Below, one piece after another: positions 25,811 to 34,143 of a DNA stretch of 64,000 nt (position 1 is its first letter; every line of letters begins with the position of its first letter). Below the pieces are notes generated by a model. It did no database searches, was not told the DNA's origin, and was given only the letters and a program-made list of their open reading frames with translations. A program made the position numbers and the translations under genes. Source of the DNA: Marinibacterium sp050389775 (GTDB taxonomy: Bacteria; Pseudomonadota; Alphaproteobacteria; Rhodobacterales; Rhodobacteraceae). The stretch spans positions 62,001 through 126,000 of the forward strand of contig NZ_CP177146.1 in NCBI RefSeq assembly GCF_050389775.1, written 5' to 3'.

Positions 25811-26827
25811 TCAGGCCGCCGCGCGGGCGGCGCGGTGGTTGCGGGCCATGCGGACCAGCAGGTTGAAGGCCTGCAGCGTGGCGCCGACATTGGCCTGTTG
25901 CTGGCCGGCGATGTCGAAGGCCGTGCCATGGGCCGGGGTGGCCACCGGGATCGGCAGGCCGCCGGCCACGGTCACGCCGCGTTCAAAGCCCATCAGCTTG
26001 ATCGCGATCTGGCCCTGGTCGTGGTACATCGTGACCACGGCATCGACCTCGCCGCGCTTGGCTTTCAGGAACACAGTGTCCGAAGGCCAGGGGCCGGTGA
26101 CGTTCTTTTGCTTGGCCTGGGCGGCCTCGACCACCGGCTGCAGGATGTCGATTTCCTCGCGGCCGAACTTGCCGTTGTCGCCGGCATGGGGGTTCAGCGC
26201 GGCCACGGCGATGTGGGGGCGGTCCTTGCCGGCGCGTTTCAGCGTGTCCTCGGCCAGGCCGATGGCCTTTTCGACGGCCTCGGCCGAGATCCGTTCGGCC
26301 ACTTCGCGCAGGCCGATATGGCTGGTCACGCGGGTGGTCATCAGGTCGTCGAGCACGTTGATTTCGCTGTGATAGCCGGTGAAGCCCAGGTAGCGCGCCA
26401 TGTAGCGGTGCTCGTCCTCGGCATTCAGCCCGGCGCTGGTCAGCGCGGCCTTGTTGAAGGGCCCGAAGAGCACACCGTCGACCTTGCCGGCCTGGGCCAG
26501 GTCCAGGGCCTTGTCGAGGCAGCGCAGGCTGCAGGTGCCGCCTTCGACGGTGACCTCGGCGACCTTGACGTCGTCGGGCGCGATGGTCTCCATCGGCAGC
26601 CAGTTGACGCCTTCGGCCGTGCCGGCCGCGTCTTCGCCGATCTCGGCCAGGGCGACGGGCAGGCCCGACTGGGCCGCCCCCTGTTCCCAGACGTGGCCGT
26701 CTCCGACCAGGACGATGTCGGCGGCGTCGGTCACGCCGTCTTCGTTGAGCAGCCGGGCGATCAGTTCCGGGCCGATCCCCGACGGGTCGCCGGGAATGAT
26801 CGCGATGCGTGGTTTCGTATCTGTCAT
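25811..26827 (-). CDS. PdxA-family dehydrogenase (PdxA2-like)
   Basis: A 338-residue NAD-dependent dehydrogenase of the 4-hydroxythreonine-4-phosphate dehydrogenase family: GDPSGIGPELIAR near residues 13-25, GPFNKAAL near 123-130, three metal-binding His in the ALNPHAGDNGKFGREE and MYHDQGQIAIK blocks, and the C-terminal TPAHGTAFDIAG. Paralogues in catabolic operons (PdxA2) act on 4-phospho-D-threonate or D-erythronate and need a DUF1537 kinase, which is not in this operon, so the true substrate is open. The ATG overlaps the dctM stop by 4 bp. A housekeeping role in pyridoxal phosphate synthesis is less likely in this setting. Confidence 0.82.
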   Translation of the reverse strand: MTDTKPRIAIIPGDPSGIGPELIARLLNEDGVTDAADIVLVGDGHVWEQGAAQSGLPVALAEIGEDAAGTAEGVNWLPMETIAPDDVKVAEVTVEGGTCSLRCLDKALDLAQAGKVDGVLFGPFNKAALTSAGLNAEDEHRYMARYLGFTGYHSEINVLDDLMTTRVTSHIGLREVAERISAEAVEKAIGLAEDTLKRAGKDRPHIAVAALNPHAGDNGKFGREEIDILQPVVEAAQAKQKNVTGPWPSDTVFLKAKRGEVDAVVTMYHDQGQIAIKLMGFERGVTVAGGLPIPVATPAHGTAFDIAGQQQANVGATLQAFNLLVRMARNHRAARAAA

Positions 26828-28104
26828 TGGATGTACCCCGTAAGAGCGAGAGACACCTGCGGCACGTAAGTGACCAGCAAGAGGATGAATGCGAGAACGC
26901 CGATGAACGGCAGGTTGGTGCGGGAGGTTTCCCAGATCCCGGCCTTGGCGATCGAGCAGGAGGTGATCAGCACCGAGGCGACCGGGGGGGTCTGCTGGCC
27001 GATGGCCAGGTTGAGGGTGACCATGATGCCGAAATGCACCGGGTCGATGCCCACGGCATTGACCAGCGGCATGACGACGGGGACCACCAGGATGATCGCC
27101 GCGGCGCCGTGCAGGAACATGCCCAGCACCAGCAGCAGCAGGTTGAGAAGGGCCAGCACGATCAGCGGGTTGGTTGTCAGGTCGGTGATCTGCTGGGCCA
27201 GGGTCTGGGGCACCTGGGCCTGGGTCAGGAACAGGCCGAGGGCGGCCGAGGTGGCGACCAGCAGCATGACCACACCGGTCTGGCTGACGCCTTCCAGCAT
27301 GACCTTGCGCAGCCGCGACACGTCGAGATCGCGATAGACGAAGATGCCGATGACCAGCGCGGCCAGCACCGCCAGCCCGGCGCCTTCGGTGGCCGTGACC
27401 ACGCCCGAAAAGATGCCGCCCAGGATGATCACGGGCATCAGCAGCGCCCAGATGGCCTCCTTGAACGACCGCCAGACATGGCACAGGTCAAAGCCTTCGG
27501 CGCGCGGCAGGTCATAGCGCACGGCCAGGCCATAGGTCACGGCCATCAGCAGCGCCCCGCCCATCACGCCGGGCACGATGCCCGCGACGAAAAGCTTGAG
27601 CACCGAGACCTCGGCAATGGCGCCATAGAGGATCATCGGGATCGACGGCGGAATGATGATGGCCAGCGACGCCGAGGACGAGGTGATCGCCGCGGCCAGC
27701 GTGCGCGAATAGCCGCGTTTCTTCATCTCGGGGATCAGCACGGTGCCGGTGGCGGCCACGTCGGCCACGGCCGAGCCGGAAATCTCGGCAAAGACCATGG
27801 ACACGCCGATATTGACCATGCCCAGCCCGCCGCGGACGAACCCGATCAGGGCGGTGACGAAGTTGATCAGCCGGACCGAGATGCCCGAGGTATTCATCAG
27901 GTTGCCGGCCAGGATGAACAGCGGGATGGCGATCAGCGGAAAGGACGTGGCCCCGGAATAGAGCGCGATGGCCATGTCATAAAGCGTGGCCCCGCCCGGG
28001 GTCAGCAGCAGGCCGCCCAGCGAGACGATGCCGATGGCCACGGCGATGGGCACGTTGATCAGGATCAGCCCGATCAGGGCCACGGTGGTGCACAGCAGGA
28101 TCAT
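26824..28104 (-). CDS. TRAP transporter large permease (DctM)
   Basis: A 426-residue polytopic inner-membrane protein of the TRAP DctM family with about 12 hydrophobic segments. Conserved blocks are visible: IPLFILAGNLMNTSG near residues 60-74, GSAVADVAATGTVLIPEMKKRGY near 110-132, IIPPSIPMILYG near 150, and the late LNLAIGQQTPPVASVL. It forms the Na+-coupled translocation pathway together with DctQ. Start and stop overlap dctQ and the pdxA-like gene by 4 bp each. Confidence 0.93.
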   Translation of the reverse strand: MILLCTTVALIGLILINVPIAVAIGIVSLGGLLLTPGGATLYDMAIALYSGATSFPLIAIPLFILAGNLMNTSGISVRLINFVTALIGFVRGGLGMVNIGVSMVFAEISGSAVADVAATGTVLIPEMKKRGYSRTLAAAITSSSASLAIIIPPSIPMILYGAIAEVSVLKLFVAGIVPGVMGGALLMAVTYGLAVRYDLPRAEGFDLCHVWRSFKEAIWALLMPVIILGGIFSGVVTATEGAGLAVLAALVIGIFVYRDLDVSRLRKVMLEGVSQTGVVMLLVATSAALGLFLTQAQVPQTLAQQITDLTTNPLIVLALLNLLLLVLGMFLHGAAAIILVVPVVMPLVNAVGIDPVHFGIMVTLNLAIGQQTPPVASVLITSCSIAKAGIWETSRTNLPFIGVLAFILLLVTYVPQVSLALTGYIQ

Positions 28105-28658
28105 TTGCCGTCCTCCTTCTGGGCGGCGTTTTCACGTTCGGCTTCGGCGATGGCCTGTTCGATCTCGGCATGGTCGGTGTCGATGCCCTGTGCGGCCATG
28201 GCGATGGCCCGGGGCATGGTCAGAACGGTGCCGATGATCATCAGCACGGCCGAAACGGGGATGATCGACTGGACGATGTCCAGGGTCATCCAGCGGATGC
28301 TGAGCAGCGAGTCCCACTTGGCCACGGCCAGCACGGCATTGCCGTACCAGGCGACGACGGCAAAGAAACCGATGACCAGGATCTCGGAAAAGATGGCCAG
28401 GGCCACGGCGGCGTTGCGGGGCAGGGCGGTGACGATGCCGCCAAAGCTCATGTGCTGGCGCAGGAAGACCGCGTAGGTCGCGCCGAAATAGGTCAGCCAG
28501 GCCAGCAGGACGCTGGCAATCTCGTCATACCAGGACGGCGAGGCGCCGAGATAGCGCATGGTCGTCGAATAGACCACGGCCAGGGCCAGGGTCACGAGCA
28601 GCGCAAGGCAAATGGTCTCGATCGCCCAGAGGAGCGTTTTTTCGATCTTCGCGATCAT
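28101..28658 (-). CDS. TRAP transporter small permease (DctQ)
   Basis: A 185-residue membrane protein with four hydrophobic helices (about residues 9-30, 45-65, 83-105 and 128-150) and the DctQ signature SWYDEIASVLLAWLTYFGATYAV near residues 37-60. The C-terminal tail is charged and Ala/Glu-rich. It lies between the binding-protein gene (75-bp gap containing a hairpin) and dctM (4-bp overlap). Confidence 0.9.
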   Translation of the reverse strand: MIAKIEKTLLWAIETICLALLVTLALAVVYSTTMRYLGASPSWYDEIASVLLAWLTYFGATYAVFLRQHMSFGGIVTALPRNAAVALAIFSEILVIGFFAVVAWYGNAVLAVAKWDSLLSIRWMTLDIVQSIIPVSAVLMIIGTVLTMPRAIAMAAQGIDTDHAEIEQAIAEAERENAAQKEDGK

Positions 28659-28693
28659 CAGGGAATTCCCGTGTGACTGGGGACAGGGGGATA

Positions 28694-28717
28694 CCGGGCG
28701 GGGGAGGCTCCGCCCGG
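28694..28717 (-). terminator. Hairpin between dctP and dctQ
   Basis: A perfect 8-bp GC stem (CCGGGCGG / CCGCCCGG) with an 8-nt loop begins 16 bp after the dctP stop. No T-tract follows, so partial termination or 3'-end protection of dctP mRNA is likely. Confidence 0.5.
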
Positions 28718-28732
28718 CATCCCGTCCGGGTG

Positions 28733-29719
28733 TCAGTCTGCGGCCAGCGCCTGGGCGCGGCTGACCAGCGCGTCACCGCCATCGACCTGGGCGGCAAAGG
28801 CGGCATAGACCGGGGCCGAGGCGGCGATGAAGGCCGCCTTGTCGGCTTCGTTGACTTCCATACCCGCGGCTTCGACCTTGGCCACCAGCTCGGTGTCGGC
28901 GGCTTCGCCCTGGGCCAGCGACCAGTCCTGGACGCCGGCGGCCACGGTGGTCACGGCTTCTTTCACGTCGTCGGGCAGCTTCTGCCAGGTGCCCATGCCC
29001 GAGGTCAGGTAGGTCGGCGAATAGACATGGCCGGTCATGCTCAGGTAGCCCTGGACTTCCTGGAAATTCGCCCCGGTGATGTTGGTCAGCGGGTTTTCCT
29101 GGCCGTCCATCGTGCCCGTCTGAAGGGCGACGAAGACCTCGGAAAAGGCCATGGGCGTCGGGTTGGCGCCCCATTCCTTGAACATGGCAATGCGCCATTC
29201 CGACGAAGGCGTGCGGATCTTCAGGCCCTTGAGATCCTCGGGCGTGTTGATCGGCCGCGCGTTGTTGGTGATCTGGCGAAAGCCGTTTTCCCAGGTCGAC
29301 AGGACCTTCAGCCCGGCCTTCTCTGCCTTGGGCGCCAGCTCGGCCTGGACGATCTCGGTGTCGATGGCCTTCAGGTGGTCGCGGTCCTGGACCAGGAAGG
29401 GCATGTCGAACAGGGCGAATTCCGGGGCCACGTTGGTCATGATCGACGAGATCAGCGTGAACTGGACGGTGCCGAGCCGCAGTTTCTGCATCAGCTCCTT
29501 TTCGTCGCCCAGCTGGCCGTCGGCATAGAACTCGACGGTGTGGGCGTCGCCCAGCTCGGTCTGCAGGTCCTCGGCGAATTTCGCCGCGCTGCGCCCTTGC
29601 AGGCTGTTCGATGCCGCCCCCACGGCCACGATGTAGGTCTCTGCAAGGACCGGCGCCGCCGCAAGCGACAGGGCGCAGGTCATCAGGCCGGCGGTCAGGC
29701 CGGTACGAAGGGTTTTCAT
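28733..29719 (-). CDS. TRAP transporter solute-binding protein (DctP)
   Basis: First gene of the 11-gene operon: a 328-residue periplasmic binding protein. The signal peptide ends at AAPVLAE near residue 27. Typical DctP elements are YADGQLGDEKELMQKLRLGTVQFT near 68-91, the substrate-carboxylate Arg in LKIRTPSSEW near 153, and FSEVFVALQTGTMDGQENPLTN near 176-197. ATG 29719 has an AGGAGA-type site upstream. An acid-sugar carboxylate is the expected ligand, given the enzymes downstream. It is divergent from the gntR gene, with a palindrome in between. Confidence 0.92.
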   Translation of the reverse strand: MKTLRTGLTAGLMTCALSLAAAPVLAETYIVAVGAASNSLQGRSAAKFAEDLQTELGDAHTVEFYADGQLGDEKELMQKLRLGTVQFTLISSIMTNVAPEFALFDMPFLVQDRDHLKAIDTEIVQAELAPKAEKAGLKVLSTWENGFRQITNNARPINTPEDLKGLKIRTPSSEWRIAMFKEWGANPTPMAFSEVFVALQTGTMDGQENPLTNITGANFQEVQGYLSMTGHVYSPTYLTSGMGTWQKLPDDVKEAVTTVAAGVQDWSLAQGEAADTELVAKVEAAGMEVNEADKAAFIAASAPVYAAFAAQVDGGDALVSRAQALAAD

Positions 29720-29767
29720 TGGCTGGTCTCCTCTCCCAGGTGTGAATGAATCCCGCATATCTGCTGA

Positions 29768-29784
29768 ATGTATTTTGTATACAT
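29768..29784. promoter_or_regulatory. Candidate GntR operator
   Basis: ATGTAT (29768-29773) and ATACAT (29779-29784) form an inverted repeat that contains a perfect TGTATACA core (29776-29783), about 50 bp before dctP and 91 bp before gntR. FCD-type GntR proteins commonly bind GTATAC-centred palindromes, so this probably controls both divergent transcripts. Confidence 0.65.
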
Positions 29785-29874
29785 GTGGAAAGTATGGACG
29801 GGCAAGAAGAATGTGGATATTGTGGTGCCGCGCTTTCGCGTCAGGCAAACTTTCGGAAAAACAGAGGCTTAGCT

Positions 29875-30528
29875 ATGGGATCGTCCATTGCCATAACCAA
29901 CCGCTCTCTCCACGACCAGGTGGCCAGCCGTGTGCGGGACCTGATCATCGAGGGCCGGCTGGAACCTGGCAGTCGAATCGACGAGGCAGCCCTGATCGAG
30001 GAACTGGGGGTGTCGCGCACGCCGTTCCGCGAGGCGCTGCGCACCCTGGCGGCCGAAGGGCTGGTCATCGTGCGGCCGTCCAAGGGCAGCATCGTGCGCA
30101 AGCTGACGCCCAAGGACGTGTTCTCGGCCTTGCAGGTGCTGGGCCATCTTGAAAAGCTGGGCGGGGAACTGGCCTGCGAGCAGGCCAGCGACGACGAGAT
30201 CGCGGCGCTGATCGCCCTGCATGAGCAGATGATGGGCCATTACCGCGATCGCGACCGGATGCCCTATTACAAGCTGAACCAGGAATTCCATTCGCGCCTG
30301 GCCGCGCTGTCGAAGAACGAGACGCTGCAGGAGATGCAGGCCAACATCCAGGCCCGGCTCAAGCGCATCCGCTACATCGGCAATGAAAAGCCCGAATACT
30401 GGGCCGGGGCCGTGGCTGATCACGAGGAAATGGTACGCGCCCTGGCCGACCGCGACGGCACGCGCCTGGGCGAGGCCATGGCCAGCCACCTGGCCAAGAC
30501 CTGGGACCGGGTGCGGGACAGTATCTGA
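29875..30528 (+). CDS. GntR-family (FCD) transcriptional regulator of the acid-sugar operon
   Basis: A 217-residue regulator with the winged helix at about residues 8-75 (SLHDQVASRVRDLIIEGRLEPG, GVSRTPFREALRTLAAEGLV) and an FCD helical effector domain (about 85-210) with the metal/ligand residues of the KLNQEFHSRLAAL and DHEEMVRALADRD segments. ATG 29875 was chosen because it gives the normal short N-terminus and follows AGAGG. The position divergent from dctP points to repression or induction of the whole operon by the imported sugar acid or its keto-deoxy product. Confidence 0.9.
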   Translation: MGSSIAITNRSLHDQVASRVRDLIIEGRLEPGSRIDEAALIEELGVSRTPFREALRTLAAEGLVIVRPSKGSIVRKLTPKDVFSALQVLGHLEKLGGELACEQASDDEIAALIALHEQMMGHYRDRDRMPYYKLNQEFHSRLAALSKNETLQEMQANIQARLKRIRYIGNEKPEYWAGAVADHEEMVRALADRDGTRLGEAMASHLAKTWDRVRDSI

Positions 30529-30925
30529 CTGTAGGTGCGGTGTATGAAGGTGCTGTGTATATTGTGCGCGTGCTTTGCATAAATTGCGTGATGCAGTGCA
30601 CATGGTGCGACCAAACTAATTCCCGAGTGGTGTGATCTGCGCCAACCGACGTCTGGCGCAGCCCCGTCCGCGATGCAGTTCACGGCGGCTAGCCGGGGCA
30701 TAAGGCGGGGCATGGGGTATCCCGCCGCCCATCATGAAGCCTCCCCCCCCGGCGCCATACGGCGGTCGAAAGGCGATTTCTTGGATCACATGTCTCTATG
30801 AATGCGACCGTCGCCAAGGCCGTCTCCCGCGCCCGGCGTGACGCCCACGCTCTGCCGGCGCAGCCGGCCCCCACCGAAACAGCCACAACGACATGGTGCG
30901 TGGGCCAGTGCCAGTCCCGGGCAAG
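30529..30925. other. Spacer after gntR with a hairpin, otherwise unassigned
   Basis: This begins with about 90 bp of unusually AT-rich sequence, then an imperfect terminator-like hairpin at 30638-30660 (TGCGCCA / TGGCGCA, 9-nt loop, no T-tract), then GC-rich sequence. Reading frames here give Arg/Pro/Gly-rich peptides without ribosome sites; I see no gene. Confidence 0.45.
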
Positions 30926-31126
30926 TCCCCCGCAACCGGCACGCCCCAAATAGCACCCACGCCATGACCAATCCCGGCCGGACCGGACCGAGACAGCCGC
31001 GCAGCGTGATACACTCGCCAAGTCCGATTCCAGCCCCCCGCAACCGGCCCACCCCAAATGGCGCCCACGGCCTCAACCCCAGACGGACCCCGCCGCAACC
31101 GCCGCGCCCGACACGGCGCCCACGCC
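30926..31126. repeat. Diverged GC-rich repeats upstream of the nitronate monooxygenase-like gene
   Basis: Three related segments of about 38 bp containing CCCGCAACCGGC..CCCCAAAT..GC.CCCACG occur at 30926-30963, 31034-31071 and 31088-31126. The first two are roughly 85% identical and 108 bp apart; the third is 54 bp further on and more diverged. They do not form a convincing coding sequence on either strand. Confidence 0.5.
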
Positions 31127-31248
31127 GAAACCGACCCATGCGAACCACCCAAAGCCGCCGGACAAACCCTGTCGGCATTTCTGCCGATTACCCCCGTGTC
31201 ACGCCCGGCCTAGACTGGCGGGATCTTTCCCCGCCGGAGGCCGCGCCC

Positions 31249-32262
31249 ATGATCGACACCCCGCTGACCCAGATGTTCGGCCTCGACACGCCGATCGTGC
31301 AGGCCGGCATGGCCTTTGCCGGCATGACCCCCGACCTGGCCATTGCCGTGTCCAATGCCGGGGCCCTGGGCTCGGTGGCCATCGGGCCGATGCCCGTGCC
31401 GGTCATGCAGGCCTTGATCGACGGGGTGCGGGCCGGCACAGACCGGCCCTTCCATGTCAATTTCATCACGATCTACACCGACGAGGCCCATATCGACGCG
31501 CTCTGCGTCGATCCCGCGCCCGTCGCCGCGGCCAGCTTTCACTGGGGCCATCCGCCCCGCGCCTGGATCGACCGGCTGCAGGCCGCCGGCATCCGGGTGA
31601 TCGAACAGCTCGGCTCGGTTGAAGCCGCCCGGCTGGCCGCCCGCGACGGGGTCGACGTGATCGTCGCCCAGGGCACCGAGGCCGGGGGCCACAATTTCGC
31701 GACCCTGCCGACCTTTGCCCTGCTGCCCCGGGTGGTCGATGCCGTGGGCGACGTGCCGGTCCTGGCCTCGGGCGGGGTGGCCGACGGGCGCGGGCTGGCG
31801 GCCGCGCTCTGCCTCGGTGCGGCCGGCGCCTGGGTCGGTTCGCGCTTGGTGGCCAGCGCCGAATCCAGCGCTCATGCCGAGTACAAGGCGCGGATCTGCG
31901 CCGCCGAGGGCAGCGACACCGTGCTCAGCCCGCTCTTCGGGCGCCAGGACCCGGCATTCAACCCGATGCGCGTGCTGCGCAACCGGGTGGTGGCCGAATT
32001 CGAAGGCCGCGAGGACGACGTTCCGGCCGACAACAGCGGCGAGCCGGTCGTCGGCCGCATGAGCCTGGGCGGGATGGACACCGAGCTGCGCCGGTTCGGC
32101 AATCTCGTGCCGATGACGGATGCCACCGGAGATTTCGACGAGCTGCCCCTGCTGGGCGGCCAGGGCATCGGCCTGGTCACCCGGGTCGAGCCCGCAGCGC
32201 AGATCATCGCCGAGATGACGGCCGGGGCCCGGGCCCTTCTGGGCCGTCCCGCCGTGTCATGA
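31249..32262 (+). CDS. Nitronate monooxygenase / 2-nitropropane-dioxygenase-like flavoprotein
   Basis: A 337-residue FMN-binding TIM-barrel protein of the NMO family. It has the N-terminal TPIVQAGMAFAGM (residues 13-25), the family signature VIVAQGTEAGGHN near 142-154, and the phosphate-binding LASGGVADGRGLAAALCLGAAGAWVGSR near 175-202. NMOs oxidise toxic alkyl nitronates such as propionate 3-nitronate, but related proteins act as enoyl reductases or have unknown roles. The long reading frame extends upstream through repeats; ATG 31249 has GGAGG at good spacing and matches family starts. Its TGA overlaps an ATG of a repetitive reading frame. Confidence 0.85.
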   Translation: MIDTPLTQMFGLDTPIVQAGMAFAGMTPDLAIAVSNAGALGSVAIGPMPVPVMQALIDGVRAGTDRPFHVNFITIYTDEAHIDALCVDPAPVAAASFHWGHPPRAWIDRLQAAGIRVIEQLGSVEAARLAARDGVDVIVAQGTEAGGHNFATLPTFALLPRVVDAVGDVPVLASGGVADGRGLAAALCLGAAGAWVGSRLVASAESSAHAEYKARICAAEGSDTVLSPLFGRQDPAFNPMRVLRNRVVAEFEGREDDVPADNSGEPVVGRMSLGGMDTELRRFGNLVPMTDATGDFDELPLLGGQGIGLVTRVEPAAQIIAEMTAGARALLGRPAVS

Positions 32263-32711
32263 TGTCCGCCGCCGTGCGCTGCGCGCCACGACCCGCCCTG
32301 GTGCCCGGCGCCGTTCGACGCCCAACCCGACGCGCCTCAAAGCCCACCGCTCTTTGGTATCCATCTCGACGCGACTGCAAGCCCGCCGTCGCTCGGTGTC
32401 CATCCCAACGCGCCATCACGCCCACCGCCGCCCGGACCTCATTTCGACCCGCCCTGATGTCCGCCGGCGCCCGACGCCCACATCGACCCGCCCTCACGCC
32501 CGCCGGTGACCAACCACCTCGATGCGCCATGGCGCCCGACGCCACCCACCCCGACGCATCTCGATACCCGCTGTCACCCAGTGCCACCCGCGACACGGGG
32601 TCGTCGCCACCACCGCCCACGTCCCCCGTTGCTCCCCGACGCCTAACGCCTCACCCTGAACCGGAAAACCCCTGGCGCCCGACCGCCCCGACGGCACCCT
32701 GCCAACCCTGA
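32259..32711 (+). CDS. Questionable 150-residue repeat ORF
   Basis: This frame starts with ATGATG overlapping the TGA of the nitronate monooxygenase-like gene (ATGA), which is the usual geometry for translational coupling. The product is low-complexity Arg/Pro/Ala with about six 13-residue repeats in its first half and a Pro/Thr-rich tail; no signal peptide or known domain is visible. It ends 31 bp before the amidase gene. The minus strand is open here too, so openness alone is weak evidence. It may be a genuine repeat protein or simply a minisatellite that happens to be in frame. Confidence 0.25.
   Translation: MMSAAVRCAPRPALVPGAVRRPTRRASKPTALWYPSRRDCKPAVARCPSQRAITPTAARTSFRPALMSAGARRPHRPALTPAGDQPPRCAMAPDATHPDASRYPLSPSATRDTGSSPPPPTSPVAPRRLTPHPEPENPWRPTAPTAPCQP
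32263..32540. repeat. Degenerate 39-bp tandem repeat
   Basis: At least six consecutive units of 39 bp (the fifth is 36 bp) starting CGACCCGCC or CGACGCGCC run from about 32293, preceded by a partial unit that begins at the upstream stop codon. Copies differ at perhaps a third of positions. Because 39 is a multiple of three, the plus-strand frame 32259-32711 stays open and reads as a 13-residue Arg/Pro/Ala repeat (RPALVPGAVRRPT, RRASKPTALWYPS and so on). Confidence 0.7.
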
Positions 32712-32742
32712 CACCCGCCCCAAGGCCAACCACGAAGACCCC

Positions 32743-34143
32743 ATGACAATGCCCGACACCCCCCGTTACGCGCCCATGCCCATCGCCGCCTTCCGCGCCC
32801 TGGCCGAAGACGGCGGTCCCGCCGCCGTGGCCCGCCACATGACCGACCGGCTGGGCCAGGTGGCCGGCTACAACGCCACAACCCAGGCCGACCCGGCCGG
32901 GTTCGAAACGATGCTGGCCGGCGCCGCGCCCGGCCCGCTGTCGGGCCTGCCCGTCGGGATCAAGGACAACATCGACGCCACGCCCTTTGCCACCACCGGC
33001 GGCAGCCCCGCCCTGCAGGGCCATCATCCCGACGCCGACGCGCCGCCCGTAGCCCGGCTGCGTGCAGCCGGGGCCCTGCCGATCCTCAAGCTCAACCTCC
33101 ACGAGTTCGCCTTTGGCGTGACCTCGAACAACGCCGCTTATGGCCCGGTCCGAAACCCCGTCGACCCGGCCCGCATGGCCGGCGGGTCCTCGGGCGGCAG
33201 TGCGGCGGCCGTGGCCATGGGCCTGGTGCCCGCCGCTCTGGGCACGGATACCGGCGGCTCGGTGCGCATCCCGGCGGCCTTCTGCGGCATCTGCGGCTTC
33301 CGCCCCTCGACCGGCCGCTACCCCGACGGCGGCGTGCTGACCATCTCGACCACCCGCGACACGATCGGCCCGATGGCCGCCACTGTCGCCGATTGCGCCC
33401 TGCTCGACGCCGTGATCACCGGCCAGCATGACCTGCCCGATCTGCCGGCCCGGCCACTGCGCCTGGGCGTTTCCAGCGATGCCCGTTCGGGGCTGAACGC
33501 CGCCACCGATGCGGCCATGGACCGGGCGCTGAACAGCCTGGCCGCCGCCGGGATCGAGCTGGTGCCCCTGGACACCGCCGCCATCGACGCCGGCACGATC
33601 ATCGCCGGCGATCCCGTGGCCTTCTGCGAGGGGCACCGATCCTTCACCGAGATCGCCCGCACCCGGGCCGGCCAGGATTTCGCCCGCTTCGCCGCGGCCA
33701 TCGCCAGCCCGGATGTCGCCGGGATCTTCGCCGCCCTGCCCGGGCTGGCCCGCGATACCCATGACGCCTGGCAGGAGATCCTGTCCACCACCCTGCCGGA
33801 GCTGCGCGCGGCCTATGCCCGGCTGCTGGATTCGGCCCGGGTCGATGCCGTGCTCTCGGCCACCGTGCCCGTGCCGCCGCCGCTCTACGGCGAGGATGAT
33901 ACGCTGGCCGGCGATGGTGCCGACCTGCCGACCTTTCCGACGATCATCCGCAACACCACCCGGGCCTCGATGCTGGGCACGCCGTCGATCTCGCTACCCG
34001 CCGGGCGCGATGCCGGCGGGCTGCCCTTCGGGCTGATGGCCGAAACCGGCGCCGGCGACGACCGCCGCCTGCTGGCCGTGGCCCTGGCCATTGAAAGCGC
34101 GCTGGCCCCGCTGAACGCCCCGCACAAGGACACCCGCCCATGA
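32743..34143 (+). CDS. Amidase (amidase-signature family)
   Basis: A 466-residue amidase-signature hydrolase with the Ser-cisSer-Lys triad visible: Lys in LPVGIKDNID (near residue 74), the cis-Ser in AGGSSGGSAAAVA (near 146-149) and the nucleophile Ser in GTDTGGSVRIPAA (near 170). The sequence resembles indoleacetamide hydrolase and AtzF-like amidases; the substrate cannot be inferred. There is no signal peptide, so it is cytosolic. A second Met two codons later (32749) is an alternative start, and no strong ribosome site is seen for either. Its stop overlaps the MOSC gene by 4 bp (ATGA). Confidence 0.88.
   Translation: MTMPDTPRYAPMPIAAFRALAEDGGPAAVARHMTDRLGQVAGYNATTQADPAGFETMLAGAAPGPLSGLPVGIKDNIDATPFATTGGSPALQGHHPDADAPPVARLRAAGALPILKLNLHEFAFGVTSNNAAYGPVRNPVDPARMAGGSSGGSAAAVAMGLVPAALGTDTGGSVRIPAAFCGICGFRPSTGRYPDGGVLTISTTRDTIGPMAATVADCALLDAVITGQHDLPDLPARPLRLGVSSDARSGLNAATDAAMDRALNSLAAAGIELVPLDTAAIDAGTIIAGDPVAFCEGHRSFTEIARTRAGQDFARFAAAIASPDVAGIFAALPGLARDTHDAWQEILSTTLPELRAAYARLLDSARVDAVLSATVPVPPPLYGEDDTLAGDGADLPTFPTIIRNTTRASMLGTPSISLPAGRDAGGLPFGLMAETGAGDDRRLLAVALAIESALAPLNAPHKDTRP

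Noticed and set aside
30786..31178. Minus-strand 118-130-codon frames before the nitronate monooxygenase-like gene
   Set aside because: Gly/Arg/Trp-rich translations in two frames without ribosome sites; they follow the repeat composition.
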